Below, in pieces: positions 1 through 8,699 of a stretch of DNA of 41,325 bases (position 1 is the first letter of the stretch; every line of letters begins with the position of its first letter). The translations under genes were made by a program, and so were the position numbers. The notes beneath the pieces were generated by a model. It had not been told where the DNA came from, ran no database searches, and worked only from the letters and a program-made list of their open reading frames with translations. The stretch covers positions 1 through 41,325 of the forward strand of contig CAZAUQ010000014.1 of assembly GCA_964488495.1 (NCBI GenBank), in the 5' to 3' direction. The DNA is from UBA1402 sp964488495. GTDB lineage: Bacteria > Bacteroidota > Bacteroidia > Bacteroidales > UBA1402.

Positions 1-221
1 GCATAACTCAGATAAGCTACCAAATCGTTGGCTCTGGACAAAATCTGAGAGATAACCACAATCCAGATAAAGACTTCGAAAAAACCGATGAGCGGAGCCA
101 GCGTTTTTTGTCCCTTAGATACAAAAATAATACGGAGCGTGCCCAGAGTCACATCGATAATACGGCCAAAGAAAATTATCAGAGGCAACAAAATGGGATA
201 GTTGTCCAGAAAATCGAACAT
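1..221 (-). CDS. UPF0316 / DUF5698 membrane protein, 3' part cut off by window edge
   Basis: The visible 73 codons start at ATG 221-219 and run off the left edge. They read as a short N-terminal membrane segment followed by the pattern RIIDVTLGTLR, then SKGQK and GFFEVFIW, which is the conserved N-terminal signature of the UPF0316 (DUF5698/DUF2179) family. Family members have two or three membrane helices and a cytosolic C-terminal domain; the latter would lie outside the window. The biochemical role of the family is not established. A good Bacteroidota promoter (287-318) lies directly upstream, so the gene is probably transcribed independently of the SDR gene that ends at 353. Family assignment is fairly certain; function unknown. 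Confidence 0.8.
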   Translation of the reverse strand, partial: MFDFLDNYPILLPLIIFFGRIIDVTLGTLRIIFVSKGQKTLAPLIGFFEVFIWIVVISQILSRANDLVAYLSY

Positions 222-286
222 AAAAAACAGTCTTAATATTATCGCAGATAAGTCAAAATTCTACTATATATAATAGAATAAAAATG

Positions 287-318
287 CAAAGATATTTCAA
301 AAATACACCATTTGCAAA
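287..318 (-). promoter_or_regulatory. Bacteroidota-type promoter for the UPF0316 gene
   Basis: On the minus strand TATCTTTG (294-287) matches the -7 consensus TAnnTTTG, and TTTG (318-315) lies 20 bp upstream, matching the -33 element. The start codon is at 221, giving a leader of about 60 nt. Seen directly by eye; no expression data. Confidence 0.6.
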
Positions 319-352
319 CTCTAGAGGCTTAAGCAAAAAATAAAAAAGAATG

Positions 353-1168
353 TCAATTATTTCCCTTCTTTTTAATGCCGTAATGGGATGTTAAAATCGG
401 CATAAACCAACACGAAGGAAGAATCCGTTTGAGAAATACAGCCAGTTTCTGGTCAAGTGTTGCCACAACGTAACGATGCCGGGGATTTTTAGCTGCTACT
501 ATTTTCAGCAGTTTGCGAGCCATTACTGTGGGTTGGCCTCCGTTGATTTCGTCAGATTCAAAACAGGCTTTGGAAAGCTCAAACTGCCTGGAGTAAGGGC
601 CTTTTTCGTCACAGACATTAATACGGTTGGCTGTGTTGCTGGTATGAAAATCACCCGGATTGATCAGCACAACCTTGATACCGAAGGCCTGAACCTCCAT
701 CCTAAGGGCTTCGCTCAAACCTTCGATGGCAAATTTACTGGCGGAATAAAAGGCCTGAAAGGGCAGACCCATCAGACCACCGATAGAACTGAAATTGATT
801 ATTAACCCCTTATTCTGCGCCCGCATTTGCGGCAGTACTGCCTGTAATAAATGCACCATACCGTGCAGATTGGTGTCCAATTGCCTGCGATAAAGTTCAG
901 CCGGAGTTTCCTCGATGGGGCCTCCTAAATGCATGCCGGCATTATTGATCAATACATCAATGCGTTTTTCGCGTTCCAGCAATTCGACAACAGCTTTGTC
1001 AATGCTTGCCGGCACTGTCAAATCCATGTTGAGCATATGCACGCCCTCCAGAGGTTCAATGGTTTTGCGAACCGTTCCGTAAACAGCACACCCGGCCCGG
1101 GCTAATAAAACAGCTGCCTCTTTTCCAAAGCCTGAGGAAACGCCGGTAATGAGTACCACTTTTTTCAT
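353..1168 (-). CDS. Short-chain dehydrogenase/reductase; candidate 3-ketosphinganine reductase
   Basis: A 271-residue classical SDR. The NAD(P)-binding TGVSSGFG is at residues 8-15, NNAG at 75-78, the catalytic Ser is in FSS near 126-128, and the YSASK active-site motif has Tyr141 and Lys145. Arg/Lys residues after the second strand suggest NADP(H) preference, but this is weak. The gene lies 64 bp downstream of spt on the same strand, so the two are probably co-transcribed. Sphinganine synthesis needs an NADPH-dependent reductase for the ketone made by serine palmitoyltransferase; the neighbourhood makes this enzyme a candidate. That role is inference: SDRs are functionally diverse and the motifs alone do not fix a substrate. 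The SDR family call itself is secure. Confidence 0.85.
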   Translation of the reverse strand: MKKVVLITGVSSGFGKEAAVLLARAGCAVYGTVRKTIEPLEGVHMLNMDLTVPASIDKAVVELLEREKRIDVLINNAGMHLGGPIEETPAELYRRQLDTNLHGMVHLLQAVLPQMRAQNKGLIINFSSIGGLMGLPFQAFYSASKFAIEGLSEALRMEVQAFGIKVVLINPGDFHTSNTANRINVCDEKGPYSRQFELSKACFESDEINGGQPTVMARKLLKIVAAKNPRHRYVVATLDQKLAVFLKRILPSCWFMPILTSHYGIKKKGNN

Positions 1169-1232
1169 GCTGTACCGATTGTTATGCGAATCGAATTGTT
1201 AAGCTTACCGGATTATGAGCTTATCCTAACTG

Positions 1233-2438
1233 CTATACTTCCAACGTTGCCATATCAAAAACTCCCAGTTTTTTGGCAACGCGCGACATTTTATCTATAG
1301 CTTCATCCACTTGTTCAAAACTATGGGTTGCCATAAGAGAAAAGCGAATCAAACTGGAACCTTTGGGCACTGCCGGCGAAATAACCGGATTGACAAACAC
1401 ACCCTGATCAAGCAATATTCTGGTCATCTTCAAAGCCTTGAAATCATCCCTGACCAATAGCGGAATAATGGGTGTTTCTGAAGGCCCGGTATCAAATCCA
1501 TTCGCCTGGAAAGCATTTCTGGCATAATGAGTCAGCTTCCACAAATGTTCAATGCGTTCGGGCTCCTGCTCCATGATATCAAGAGCGGCAAGAGCAGTGG
1601 CAGCAGAAGCAGGCGTCATGCTGGCACTGAAAATAAGCGAACGGGAATTATGTTTGATATAATTTATAACTTCTTTGTCTGCAGCAATATAACCGCCCAG
1701 CGATGCCAATGATTTGGAAAAAGTACCCATAATGAGTTCTACCTCGTCGGTAAGACCAAAATAAGCTGCCGTACCGGCTCCGTTTTTGCCCAACACGCCA
1801 AGGGCATGTGCGTCATCCACCATAATAGAAGCCCTGTATTTTTTGGCCAAAGCCACAATCTCAGGCAAACGGGCAATATCGCCTTCCATCGAGAAAATAC
1901 CGTCCACCACAATCAAAATATCGTGTCCCGGTTCGCAAAGTTTCAATTTTTGCTCCAGGGCTTGCATATCGTTGTGAGCGTATTTCATGGTCTTCGAAAA
2001 AGAAAGCCTGGATCCTTCTATAATGGATGCATGATCCAATTCGTCAAGTATCAAGTAATTATTGCGTTCTCCAAGGACAGAAACCACTCCCAGGTTTACC
2101 TGGAAACCAGTGCTGTAACACAAAGCAGCTTCCTTTCCACTCAATTTCGCCAGTCTTGCTTCGAGTCGAGTGTGGATATCAAGAGTACCGTTCAAAAAAC
2201 GGGAACCCGCGCAACCGGCACCGTATTTTTCGGTAGCCTGTATGGCAGCTTCTTTAATTTTCGGATGACTGGTCAAACCCAGATAACTGTTTGAACCGAA
2301 CATCAACACGCGTTTACCGTTGATGCTTACCACTGTATCCTGATCCGACTGAATTTCCCGGAAATAAGGATAAACACCTGCTGCCATCAATTCCTGAGGT
2401 GTAGTGTAATTGATAAACTTCTCTTTTAATATCCCCAT
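1233..2438 (-). CDS. spt: Serine palmitoyltransferase (alpha-oxoamine synthase family)
   Basis: A 401-residue PLP enzyme of the alpha-oxoamine synthase family, which condenses an amino acid with an acyl-CoA. Visible features are the N-terminal FGSNSYLGL (residues 48-56), the stacking histidine in DHAS (His136), VDDAHALG (207-214) and the PLP-binding lysine in TFSKSLASLGGY (Lys242). The opening segment with VYPYFR, and overall length, resemble the Bacteroides-type serine palmitoyltransferase rather than 2-amino-3-ketobutyrate CoA ligase (Kbl) or BioF. The likely reaction is L-serine plus palmitoyl-CoA to 3-ketosphinganine, the first step of bacterial sphingolipid synthesis. No threonine dehydrogenase or biotin gene is adjacent, which argues against Kbl/BioF. 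The SDR downstream may do the next step. A TATTTTTG element at 2498-2491 is a plausible promoter. Confidence 0.85.
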   Translation of the reverse strand: MGILKEKFINYTTPQELMAAGVYPYFREIQSDQDTVVSINGKRVLMFGSNSYLGLTSHPKIKEAAIQATEKYGAGCAGSRFLNGTLDIHTRLEARLAKLSGKEAALCYSTGFQVNLGVVSVLGERNNYLILDELDHASIIEGSRLSFSKTMKYAHNDMQALEQKLKLCEPGHDILIVVDGIFSMEGDIARLPEIVALAKKYRASIMVDDAHALGVLGKNGAGTAAYFGLTDEVELIMGTFSKSLASLGGYIAADKEVINYIKHNSRSLIFSASMTPASAATALAALDIMEQEPERIEHLWKLTHYARNAFQANGFDTGPSETPIIPLLVRDDFKALKMTRILLDQGVFVNPVISPAVPKGSSLIRFSLMATHSFEQVDEAIDKMSRVAKKLGVFDMATLEV

Positions 2439-2490
2439 TTTGCTATATTTTTATTGTCATCTACACGCAAGCAGACATACAAAAACCGGT

Positions 2491-2498
2491 CAAAAATA
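2491..2498 (-). promoter_or_regulatory. Putative -7 element for spt
   Basis: Minus strand TATTTTTG fits TAnnTTTG and lies 52 bp upstream of the spt start. No clear TTTG at the -33 position, so confidence is limited. Confidence 0.4.
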
Positions 2499-2679
2499 AT
2501 GAAGAATTTTCAGATCTTGTACTAATACATCCGATAAACATGGACAAAAAAAATAGCAAAAAGATATCTGTTTGAATCATACAATATTACAAATTCAAAA
2601 AAATGACACAAAGTGCATATTATAACAAAATGCTCATCGAATTAAAGTAAAACCAAGGAATTTGTGTAAATAAATACAT

Positions 2680-2687
2680 TATATTTG
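2680..2687 (+). promoter_or_regulatory. Putative -7 element for the GH51 gene
   Basis: TATATTTG matches TAnnTTTG 46 bp before the GH51 start. The nearest TTTG upstream (2661-2664) is only 15 bp away, shorter than the usual 19-21, so the -33 part is doubtful. The leader that follows is purine-rich with a tandem CCAAAGAA repeat (about 2700-2715). Confidence 0.45.
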
Positions 2688-2733
2688 CATTTAAAGAAGC
2701 CAAAGAACCAAAGAATACCCCAAAAAACGATTT

Positions 2734-5287
2734 ATGAAAACAAGAATCCTGTTATTGTCCCTTTTTGCCTTGAGCTGCATGCAGACAACACAAGCTCAGG
2801 TCAATATTTCGGTAGATACCAATAAGTCAGCCATTCCCATGAGTCAGGATTTGGTAGGAGTCTTTTTCGAAGACATCAACTATGCCGCTGACGGAGGCCT
2901 GTATGCCGAATTGATACAGAACCGTTCCTTTGAATATTATGTGGTGGACGGCTACACCAGCCTGGGGCCGCTAACGGCCTGGTCGGGAGTTCAGGAAGGA
3001 GGAGCCTCGGTGGCCCTGAGCGTGGCAGGAAATCAGCCTCTGAATCAACATAATACAAATTGCCTGAAATTGGTCATCTACAATCAGGGAACAGCCGCAG
3101 GAGTTAAAAACACCGGTTTTGACGGAATTGCCCTAAAACAAAACGAGAATTACTTCTTTTCGGTTTACCTCAAACGCAACGCAGACCACGATAAAGCAGT
3201 GATAGTGCAACTAAAAAGCAGCGGCGGTTATATTATTGCTTCGGACACTATCAAAGCTACCAGCGGTGAATGGCAACAGTACCATTTAACACTCAAGAGT
3301 AAAATTGATTTTAATGATGCCGCACTGTATATTCTGCCTCAAGGCAGTGGAAACATATACCTGGACATGGTTTCACTCTTTCCCGAAAACACCTTCAAAA
3401 ACCGAAAAAACGGACTCCGGGCCGATCTGGCACAGGCTATCGCCGATCTGCAACCTCAGTTTCTTCGTTTCCCTGGAGGTTGTATTTCTCACGGCAGGGG
3501 GCTGGACAATGCTTATCGCTGGAAACATACCGTAGGCGATGTGGCAGCACGCAAACCCAACTGGAATCTCTGGGGCTATCACCAAACGTACGGTTTAGGT
3601 TTTTACGAATATTTCCTCTTTTGCGAAGACATTGGAGCCAAACCTTTGCCTGTACTACCTGTAGGCGTTTCCTGTCAATTCAGAAGCAGAGAAGTAGCGC
3701 CTCTGTCAGAAATGGGGCCCTGGATACAGGACGCCATCGACCTGGTTGAATTTGCCAACGGAGATATTACTACTACCTGGGGAGCCCTGAGGGCTGAAAT
3801 GGGACATCCCGATCCTTTTAATTTGGAATACATTTGTCTGGGTAACGAAGAGGACTATATTCCCGAATTCAGGGAACGTTTTTTGATGTTTACCGACAGC
3901 TTGCGTAAGTATTGCCCTGAAATTAAAATCATTGGCACTTCAGGCACCGACGACACCGGCAGCCACTACACCAGCCTTTGGGAATTCAGCCGCGAAAATC
4001 AACTGGACGCCGTCGACGAACATTATTACAATTCTCCTGACTGGTTTCTGAACAACAATCATCGCTACGACAATTTTGACCGCCAGGGCCCCAAGGTTTT
4101 CATCGGCGAATACGCCTCCCAGGACGACAAGTTGTACAATGCTATTGCCGAAGCCGCTTATCTGACGGGTGTCGAACGCAATGCCGATATTATTGAACTG
4201 ACCTGTTACGCTCCTTTGCTATGCAACGACAAACACCAGCAATGGCATCCCGACCTGATTCGTTTTGATAACACTCAGGTGGTCAAAACAGCCAGTTATT
4301 ACGTGCAGCAAATGTATGCCACTAATCCGGGAGATGAATACCTGCAATCCCTAATCAATTACGATCCTTCATTTCAACTGAGTGGACGGGATTTCAGCGG
4401 CCGGGTGGGTGTCGGCACATGGAATACCCAGGCTAGTTTTGATGACTTAAGCATCACAAGCGGTGAAAACCAACTGTTTTCTGAGAACTTTTCGGCCGGA
4501 AGCACCAACTGGCAAGTGTTCTCAGGAAGTTTTAATGCTACGGGAGGTATTTATAACCAGACAGCCAATACAGCACCGGCTGTGAGTATATTTAAATCAT
4601 CCGTCGATAGCAGTCATTATGTCTTCCGTATAAAAGCTCAAAAAACCGGAGGCAACGAGGGTTTTCTGATTCCTTTTGCCTATCAGGACGAAAACAATTA
4701 TTATTGGCTCAATATTGGAGGCTGGGGCAATACCCAACACGCCATTGAAAAAGTCAGCAATGGAGTCAAAAACGTCTTGTTTGCCACATCGGGCAGTATC
4801 AATTCAAACCAGTGGTACGAAATTCGACTGGAAGCCAAAGGCGAAACCATTGAATGTTATCTGGACGACACCAGACTTTTCGTAGTTCCGGCAGCCACAG
4901 GACCTGTCACCGCCTCCATCAGTCGGGACAACGACAGCAAAGAGCTAATCTTCAAGATTGTAAATTCCGGAAATCAGGCTCTCACAGCCAATATCAACAT
5001 CGATGGAGCATCGATTGACCAACAGGTGGAATGCCATTTACTGACAGGAACAGCAGAGCAACGCAACAGTCTGGCTGAGCCTGAGCTGATTAAGCCAAGT
5101 ACCCATACCCTGTCAGTTAGCAATCAGTTTCAATGTCAGCTGCCGGCTTATTCCATGCAAGTTTTCCGGGTGGACGAGAACGGATCTGCTCTCGATAAAC
5201 TACATCAGGAGGAAAGCTCTCTGCTGAAAATAATTCCGAATCCGGTCCATAGCGACAAAGCCGACATCGTTTTCGAGAAACCCGACC
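2734..5287 (+). CDS. GH51 alpha-L-arabinofuranosidase with T9SS tail, 3' end lost in assembly gap
   Basis: A secreted glycoside hydrolase that would remove terminal alpha-L-arabinofuranose. It begins with a signal peptide (residues 1-21, ending TQAQ). The (beta/alpha)8 barrel carries the GH51 PGG motif (LRFPGGCIS), the acid/base Glu in LGNE (Glu372) and the nucleophile in FIGEYAS (Glu459). From about residue 545 to 725 a concanavalin/LamG-like jelly-roll segment (ENFSAGSTNW) is inserted before the C-terminal beta domain, which resumes at TASISRDND and ends at MQVFRV. The last readable residues, LKIIPNPV, are the start of a type A T9SS sorting domain. The 100-N run at 5288 removes the remaining tail of roughly 50 residues and the stop codon. 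The gene converges on GH95. Confidence 0.9.
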
Positions 5288-5387
5288 NNNNNNNNNNNNN
5301 NNNNNNNNNNNNNNNNNNNNNNNNNNNNNNNNNNNNNNNNNNNNNNNNNNNNNNNNNNNNNNNNNNNNNNNNNNNNNNNNNNNNNNN
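5288..5387. other. Assembly gap (100 N) between converging GH51 and GH95
   Basis: Exactly 100 N, the usual placeholder for unknown length. Both the T9SS tail of GH51 and the C-terminal beta domain of GH95 must lie here, so the true gap is probably several hundred bases. The two flanks share no overlap. Confidence 0.95.
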
Positions 5388-7226
5388 CCCCTGGCTCTGA
5401 GGCCTTTCACACTGCCTTCCTGCCAGACTGAGGGCAAAGCCGGTAATATATGCAAAGCCCCATCCTGGCTTTGCAACAACATTTCGGCTATCCCTGAAGT
5501 GCAACCGAAATTGCCGTCGATCTGAAAAGGCGGATGAGCATCCAGCAGGTTGGGATAGGTTCCTCCGGTTTGGCTGCCGTCGGGCCGGATGGCGGGGCTG
5601 AGTTGTTCCGTGATAAGTTTCATTGCCCGGTCGCCATCGAGCAAACGAGCCCAAAGATTCACTTTCCAGCCCATAGACCAACCTGTGGAGATATCTCCTC
5701 TGGCCTCAAGCGATGTTTTGGCTGCCACAAACAATTCAGGATTGCGGTAAGGCGAAATCTGGTTTGAAGGAAACAAACCGTACAAATGCGATACATGCCG
5801 ATGACGGTCATTGGGCCTGTCCCAGTCGTGCATCCATTCCTGCAGGTGTCCCCAGCGCCCCACCTGCATCGGAGCCAATTGTTCACGGAGCGACAGCAAG
5901 CTGTCGGCGTATTGTTGATCTCTGTTCAGAATCTGAGCTGCTGCAATCAGGTTAGAAAAAACATCGTAGATTATCTGATTGTCCATGGTGGTACCGGCCA
6001 CTATGCTAACACCCGAACGATGGGAGTTTTCGGGGGACATGGAGGGACTAAGCACCATCCAGCCGTGTACAGGTTCTTTTTGCAATACGTCTTTAAAAAA
6101 CAGGGAAGCTCCCATCAGTACGGGATAATACTCTTCGAGAAAAGCCCGGTCGCCCGAATAGAGATAATGCTGCCAGATATGCTGGCTGAGCCAGGCACCT
6201 CCCATAGGCCAGAGACCGTAAAAAGCCCCGTCCACCGGTCCGCTTATACGCCAGCGGTCGGTATTGTGGTGTATGCACCAACCTCTGGCACCGTACATTT
6301 GACTGGCGGCCTCAGCTCCGGTAACGGAAAGATCGCGGAGCATGGCAAACAGCGGCTCGTGCATTTCCGGTAAATTACAGGATTCTGCCGGCCAGTAATT
6401 CATTTCGGTATTGATATTTACTGTGTATTTACTGTCCCAGGCCGGGCTGAGTTTATCGGTCCACAGACCTTGCAAGGTAGCAGGCTGAGTGCCGGGCATG
6501 GAGCTGCTGATTAACAAATAACGGCCAAACTGATAATACAAGGCAGCCAACTGAGGATCGTTGCCTTCTTTAAACTTTTCCAGACGTTGGTTTGTAGGTA
6601 AATCCACCGAAGCGGAGCTGCCCAGATTCAAATCGACTCTCCCGAACAGAGGGCGATAAATGGCTATATGATCGTTGCGTAATTGTTTNNNNNNNNNNNN
6701 NNNNNNNNNNNNNNNNNNNNNNNNNNNNNNNNNNNNNNNNNNNNNNNNNNNNNNNNNNNNNNNNNNNNNNNNNNNNNNNNNNNNNNNNTTCTACCTGTCC
6801 TTCTCCCTGCTGATCCAGAAACAAACGTCCCAAGGGCTGGTAACACATACCGTGGTTGCTCTCTGTTCCGATGTTTTTGGGTAAAACACTAAAAGCCAGG
6901 TCTTGAGCTTCCTGATATTTTTCCTCGAAAATCAGCTGACGTATTTGAGGCAACAGAGCCTTGAATGCAGGTTGTATGTTGTTACCCGGACCTCCTGACC
7001 ATACATTTTCTTCGTTTAATTGTAATTGTTCCGTTTCAACACCGCCAAAAACCATAGCTCCCAGGCGGCCGTTGCCTATGGGCAATGCTTCTTCCCATAT
7101 TGATGCAGGCTGTTGGTAAAACAAATGCATAGGGTTGTCTTCGGGCGAAGATGCCGGAATATTTTGTCCGTTACATGCTGCGAACATTAATGCTATGCCG
7201 CCTAATAATAGAAGGATTTTTTTCAT
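5388..7226 (-). CDS. GH95 alpha-L-fucosidase (or L-galactosidase) lipoprotein, broken by two assembly gaps
   Basis: Inverting exo-glycosidase of family GH95, acting on terminal alpha-1,2-L-fucose or related L-galactose. The N-terminal part (7226-6789, 146 codons) has a lipoprotein signal peptide ending in FAAC, then the GH95 segment WEEALPIGNGRLGAMVFGG and LNEENVWSGGP. After the second gap the frame resumes at 6688 and reads HIAIYRPLFGRVDLNLG, then LQGLWTDK, the catalytic-domain landmark NINTEMNYWPAE, LSPSMSPEN, HLYGLFPSNQI and DGNFGCTSGIAEML. The C-terminal beta domain is lost in gap 5288-5387. N- and C-parts join in frame only if the gap length is a multiple of three; the 100-N placeholder breaks the frame artificially, so this is not a pseudogene call. 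It lies 29 bp after fetB and probably shares its transcript. Confidence 0.9.
6689..6788. other. Assembly gap (100 N) inside the GH95 gene
   Basis: Exactly 100 N. The protein stops at residue 146 on one side and resumes at a point that in GH95 enzymes is usually around residue 300-320, so about 450-500 bp are probably missing rather than 100. The flanks do not overlap. Confidence 0.95.
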
Positions 7227-7255
7227 GATATGGAACTCTTTATAATGATATGATA

Positions 7256-8053
7256 TTATGATTTATAAATTTTTTTGCGATCAAAATTGTAAAATGCATC
7301 AAAGACCACTTTGTTGGAAGCTATTATACTTAGAAATAAATTGAGCGTACAACCGGTAAAAATAGCCAACATTATCATTATTTGATACTTGATTGCAATA
7401 GCGGGAGAACTGCCGCCCAGAAGTTGACCGGTCATCATTCCGGGCAAAGAAATCAATCCCATCACTGACATATTGGCTATCATCGGATTGATGGCCTGTT
7501 TCAGAGCCTCGGCAATAAACGGACGTAAGCTTAATCTAAGGTTATTCCCGGTATTGGTCAGCAAAAAGTGAAACAAATCGGATTTCTCGTTCAATTCTTT
7601 AAAATAGCTGCGCATACCCACAATATTATGGTTAAGTGCATTCCCCAAGATCATTCCTGTGATCGGAATAAAATATTGTGTTTCAAACAGATATTCCAAC
7701 CTGATCACCAGACCAAGAAAAAAAGCATCCACTATAAGCACCGAAGTAAACGAAGTAATGAACAAAGGGAACAAGAAACTTTTCCAATTAAGCGATGCCC
7801 TGCTAATAGTAGTTGTTATGCCCACAATAATCATAATCAACACCCAAAGTATATTGAGCCAGGCATTATTCATTTCAAAGATCCATTCCAGATATACCGC
7901 TACCAGAGATAATTGTACTACCATCCTTAAAACAGCAATCAAGGTGCTTTTGATCAATCCTGTTTTATAATAATACAAAAAAGCCAGTGGAATGAACAAA
8001 ATAATAAAACTCAACAGCAAATCTTTGGTGCTGATATCAATAGCTCCGTTCAT
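7256..8053 (-). CDS. fetB: FetB-like metal-export ABC permease (UPF0014)
   Basis: A 265-residue membrane protein with about seven hydrophobic segments. It carries the UPF0014/FetB signatures PITGMILGNALN and LPGMMTGQLLGG followed by AIKYQIMIM. In Escherichia coli FetAB (YbbL-YbbM) exports iron and lessens oxidative stress; the same role is the default inference here. The start codon overlaps the stop of the ATPase gene by 4 nt (ATGA at 8053-8050), the normal sign of a translationally coupled two-gene transporter. Odd context: the pair lies between a secreted hydrolase gene (57 bp upstream of fetA) and the GH95 lipoprotein gene (29 bp downstream), all on the same strand. Confidence 0.85.
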   Translation of the reverse strand: MNGAIDISTKDLLLSFIILFIPLAFLYYYKTGLIKSTLIAVLRMVVQLSLVAVYLEWIFEMNNAWLNILWVLIMIIVGITTTISRASLNWKSFLFPLFITSFTSVLIVDAFFLGLVIRLEYLFETQYFIPITGMILGNALNHNIVGMRSYFKELNEKSDLFHFLLTNTGNNLRLSLRPFIAEALKQAINPMIANMSVMGLISLPGMMTGQLLGGSSPAIAIKYQIMIMLAIFTGCTLNLFLSIIASNKVVFDAFYNFDRKKIYKS

Positions 8054-8643
8054 AAGGCAATTCTTTTGGGGACAGCATTGATCCAGGTTTGGTTGTGCGA
8101 TGCCGATATTATAGTTCTGTCTTGCATTTGTCCGATGGTGCTCAAAAGCAACTGAATGGATTGTTCATCCAAAGAGGCCGTGGGTTCATCCATAAGCAGA
8201 ATGCTTTTATCCAGAGCAAAACAAACAGCCATGATGAGTCGTTGCTTTTGCCCTCCACTGATGACACTAAATGCTTGTTCAATGATTTTGTCTTCCAGTC
8301 CCAACTTTTTAGCATATTGTTCCACCAGATCGCGTTTCTGCTTCATATGGAGCATATGGAGCAATTCCACCCCGTTTTGCACCGGAAGATTACTATTTTG
8401 GGGAATCCAGGCCATGGATTCTCTTATGACTTTAACACTGGAAGGATTGAGTTCTTTGCCCTCAATAATAATTTGACCTTGATCAGGACGAACATAAGCC
8501 TGAATAAGTTTTAACAAGGTTGATTTTCCTCTGCCCGAAGCGCCTGTAATGCAGCAATGTTCACCCTCCTGAACGGTGAAATTTAAATCTTTGAATATTT
8601 CTTTTTCTCCGAAATTCAAAAAAATATTTCTACATTCGATCAT
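8050..8643 (-). CDS. fetA: FetA-like ABC transporter ATP-binding subunit
   Basis: A compact 197-residue ABC ATPase. Walker A is GASGRGKST (residues 34-42), the Q-loop region reads WIPQNSN, the signature is SGGQKQR and Walker B is SILLMDEP followed by TASLDEQ; a switch His is in SASHNQ. Length and the partner FetB-type permease identify it as the YbbL/FetA ATPase rather than a generic importer component. No solute-binding protein is encoded nearby, consistent with an exporter. Acts at the cytoplasmic face of the inner membrane. Confidence 0.85.
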   Translation of the reverse strand: MIECRNIFLNFGEKEIFKDLNFTVQEGEHCCITGASGRGKSTLLKLIQAYVRPDQGQIIIEGKELNPSSVKVIRESMAWIPQNSNLPVQNGVELLHMLHMKQKRDLVEQYAKKLGLEDKIIEQAFSVISGGQKQRLIMAVCFALDKSILLMDEPTASLDEQSIQLLLSTIGQMQDRTIISASHNQTWINAVPKRIAL

Positions 8644-8699
8644 TCCATTTGTTTTCTTCGCACAATTGTAACAGCTCGCTGAACGTTATCAACAGCCTT

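Noticed and set aside
5388..7226. GH95 as a frameshifted pseudogene
   Set aside because: The frame change coincides with the 100-N filler; both flanks are clean family sequence.
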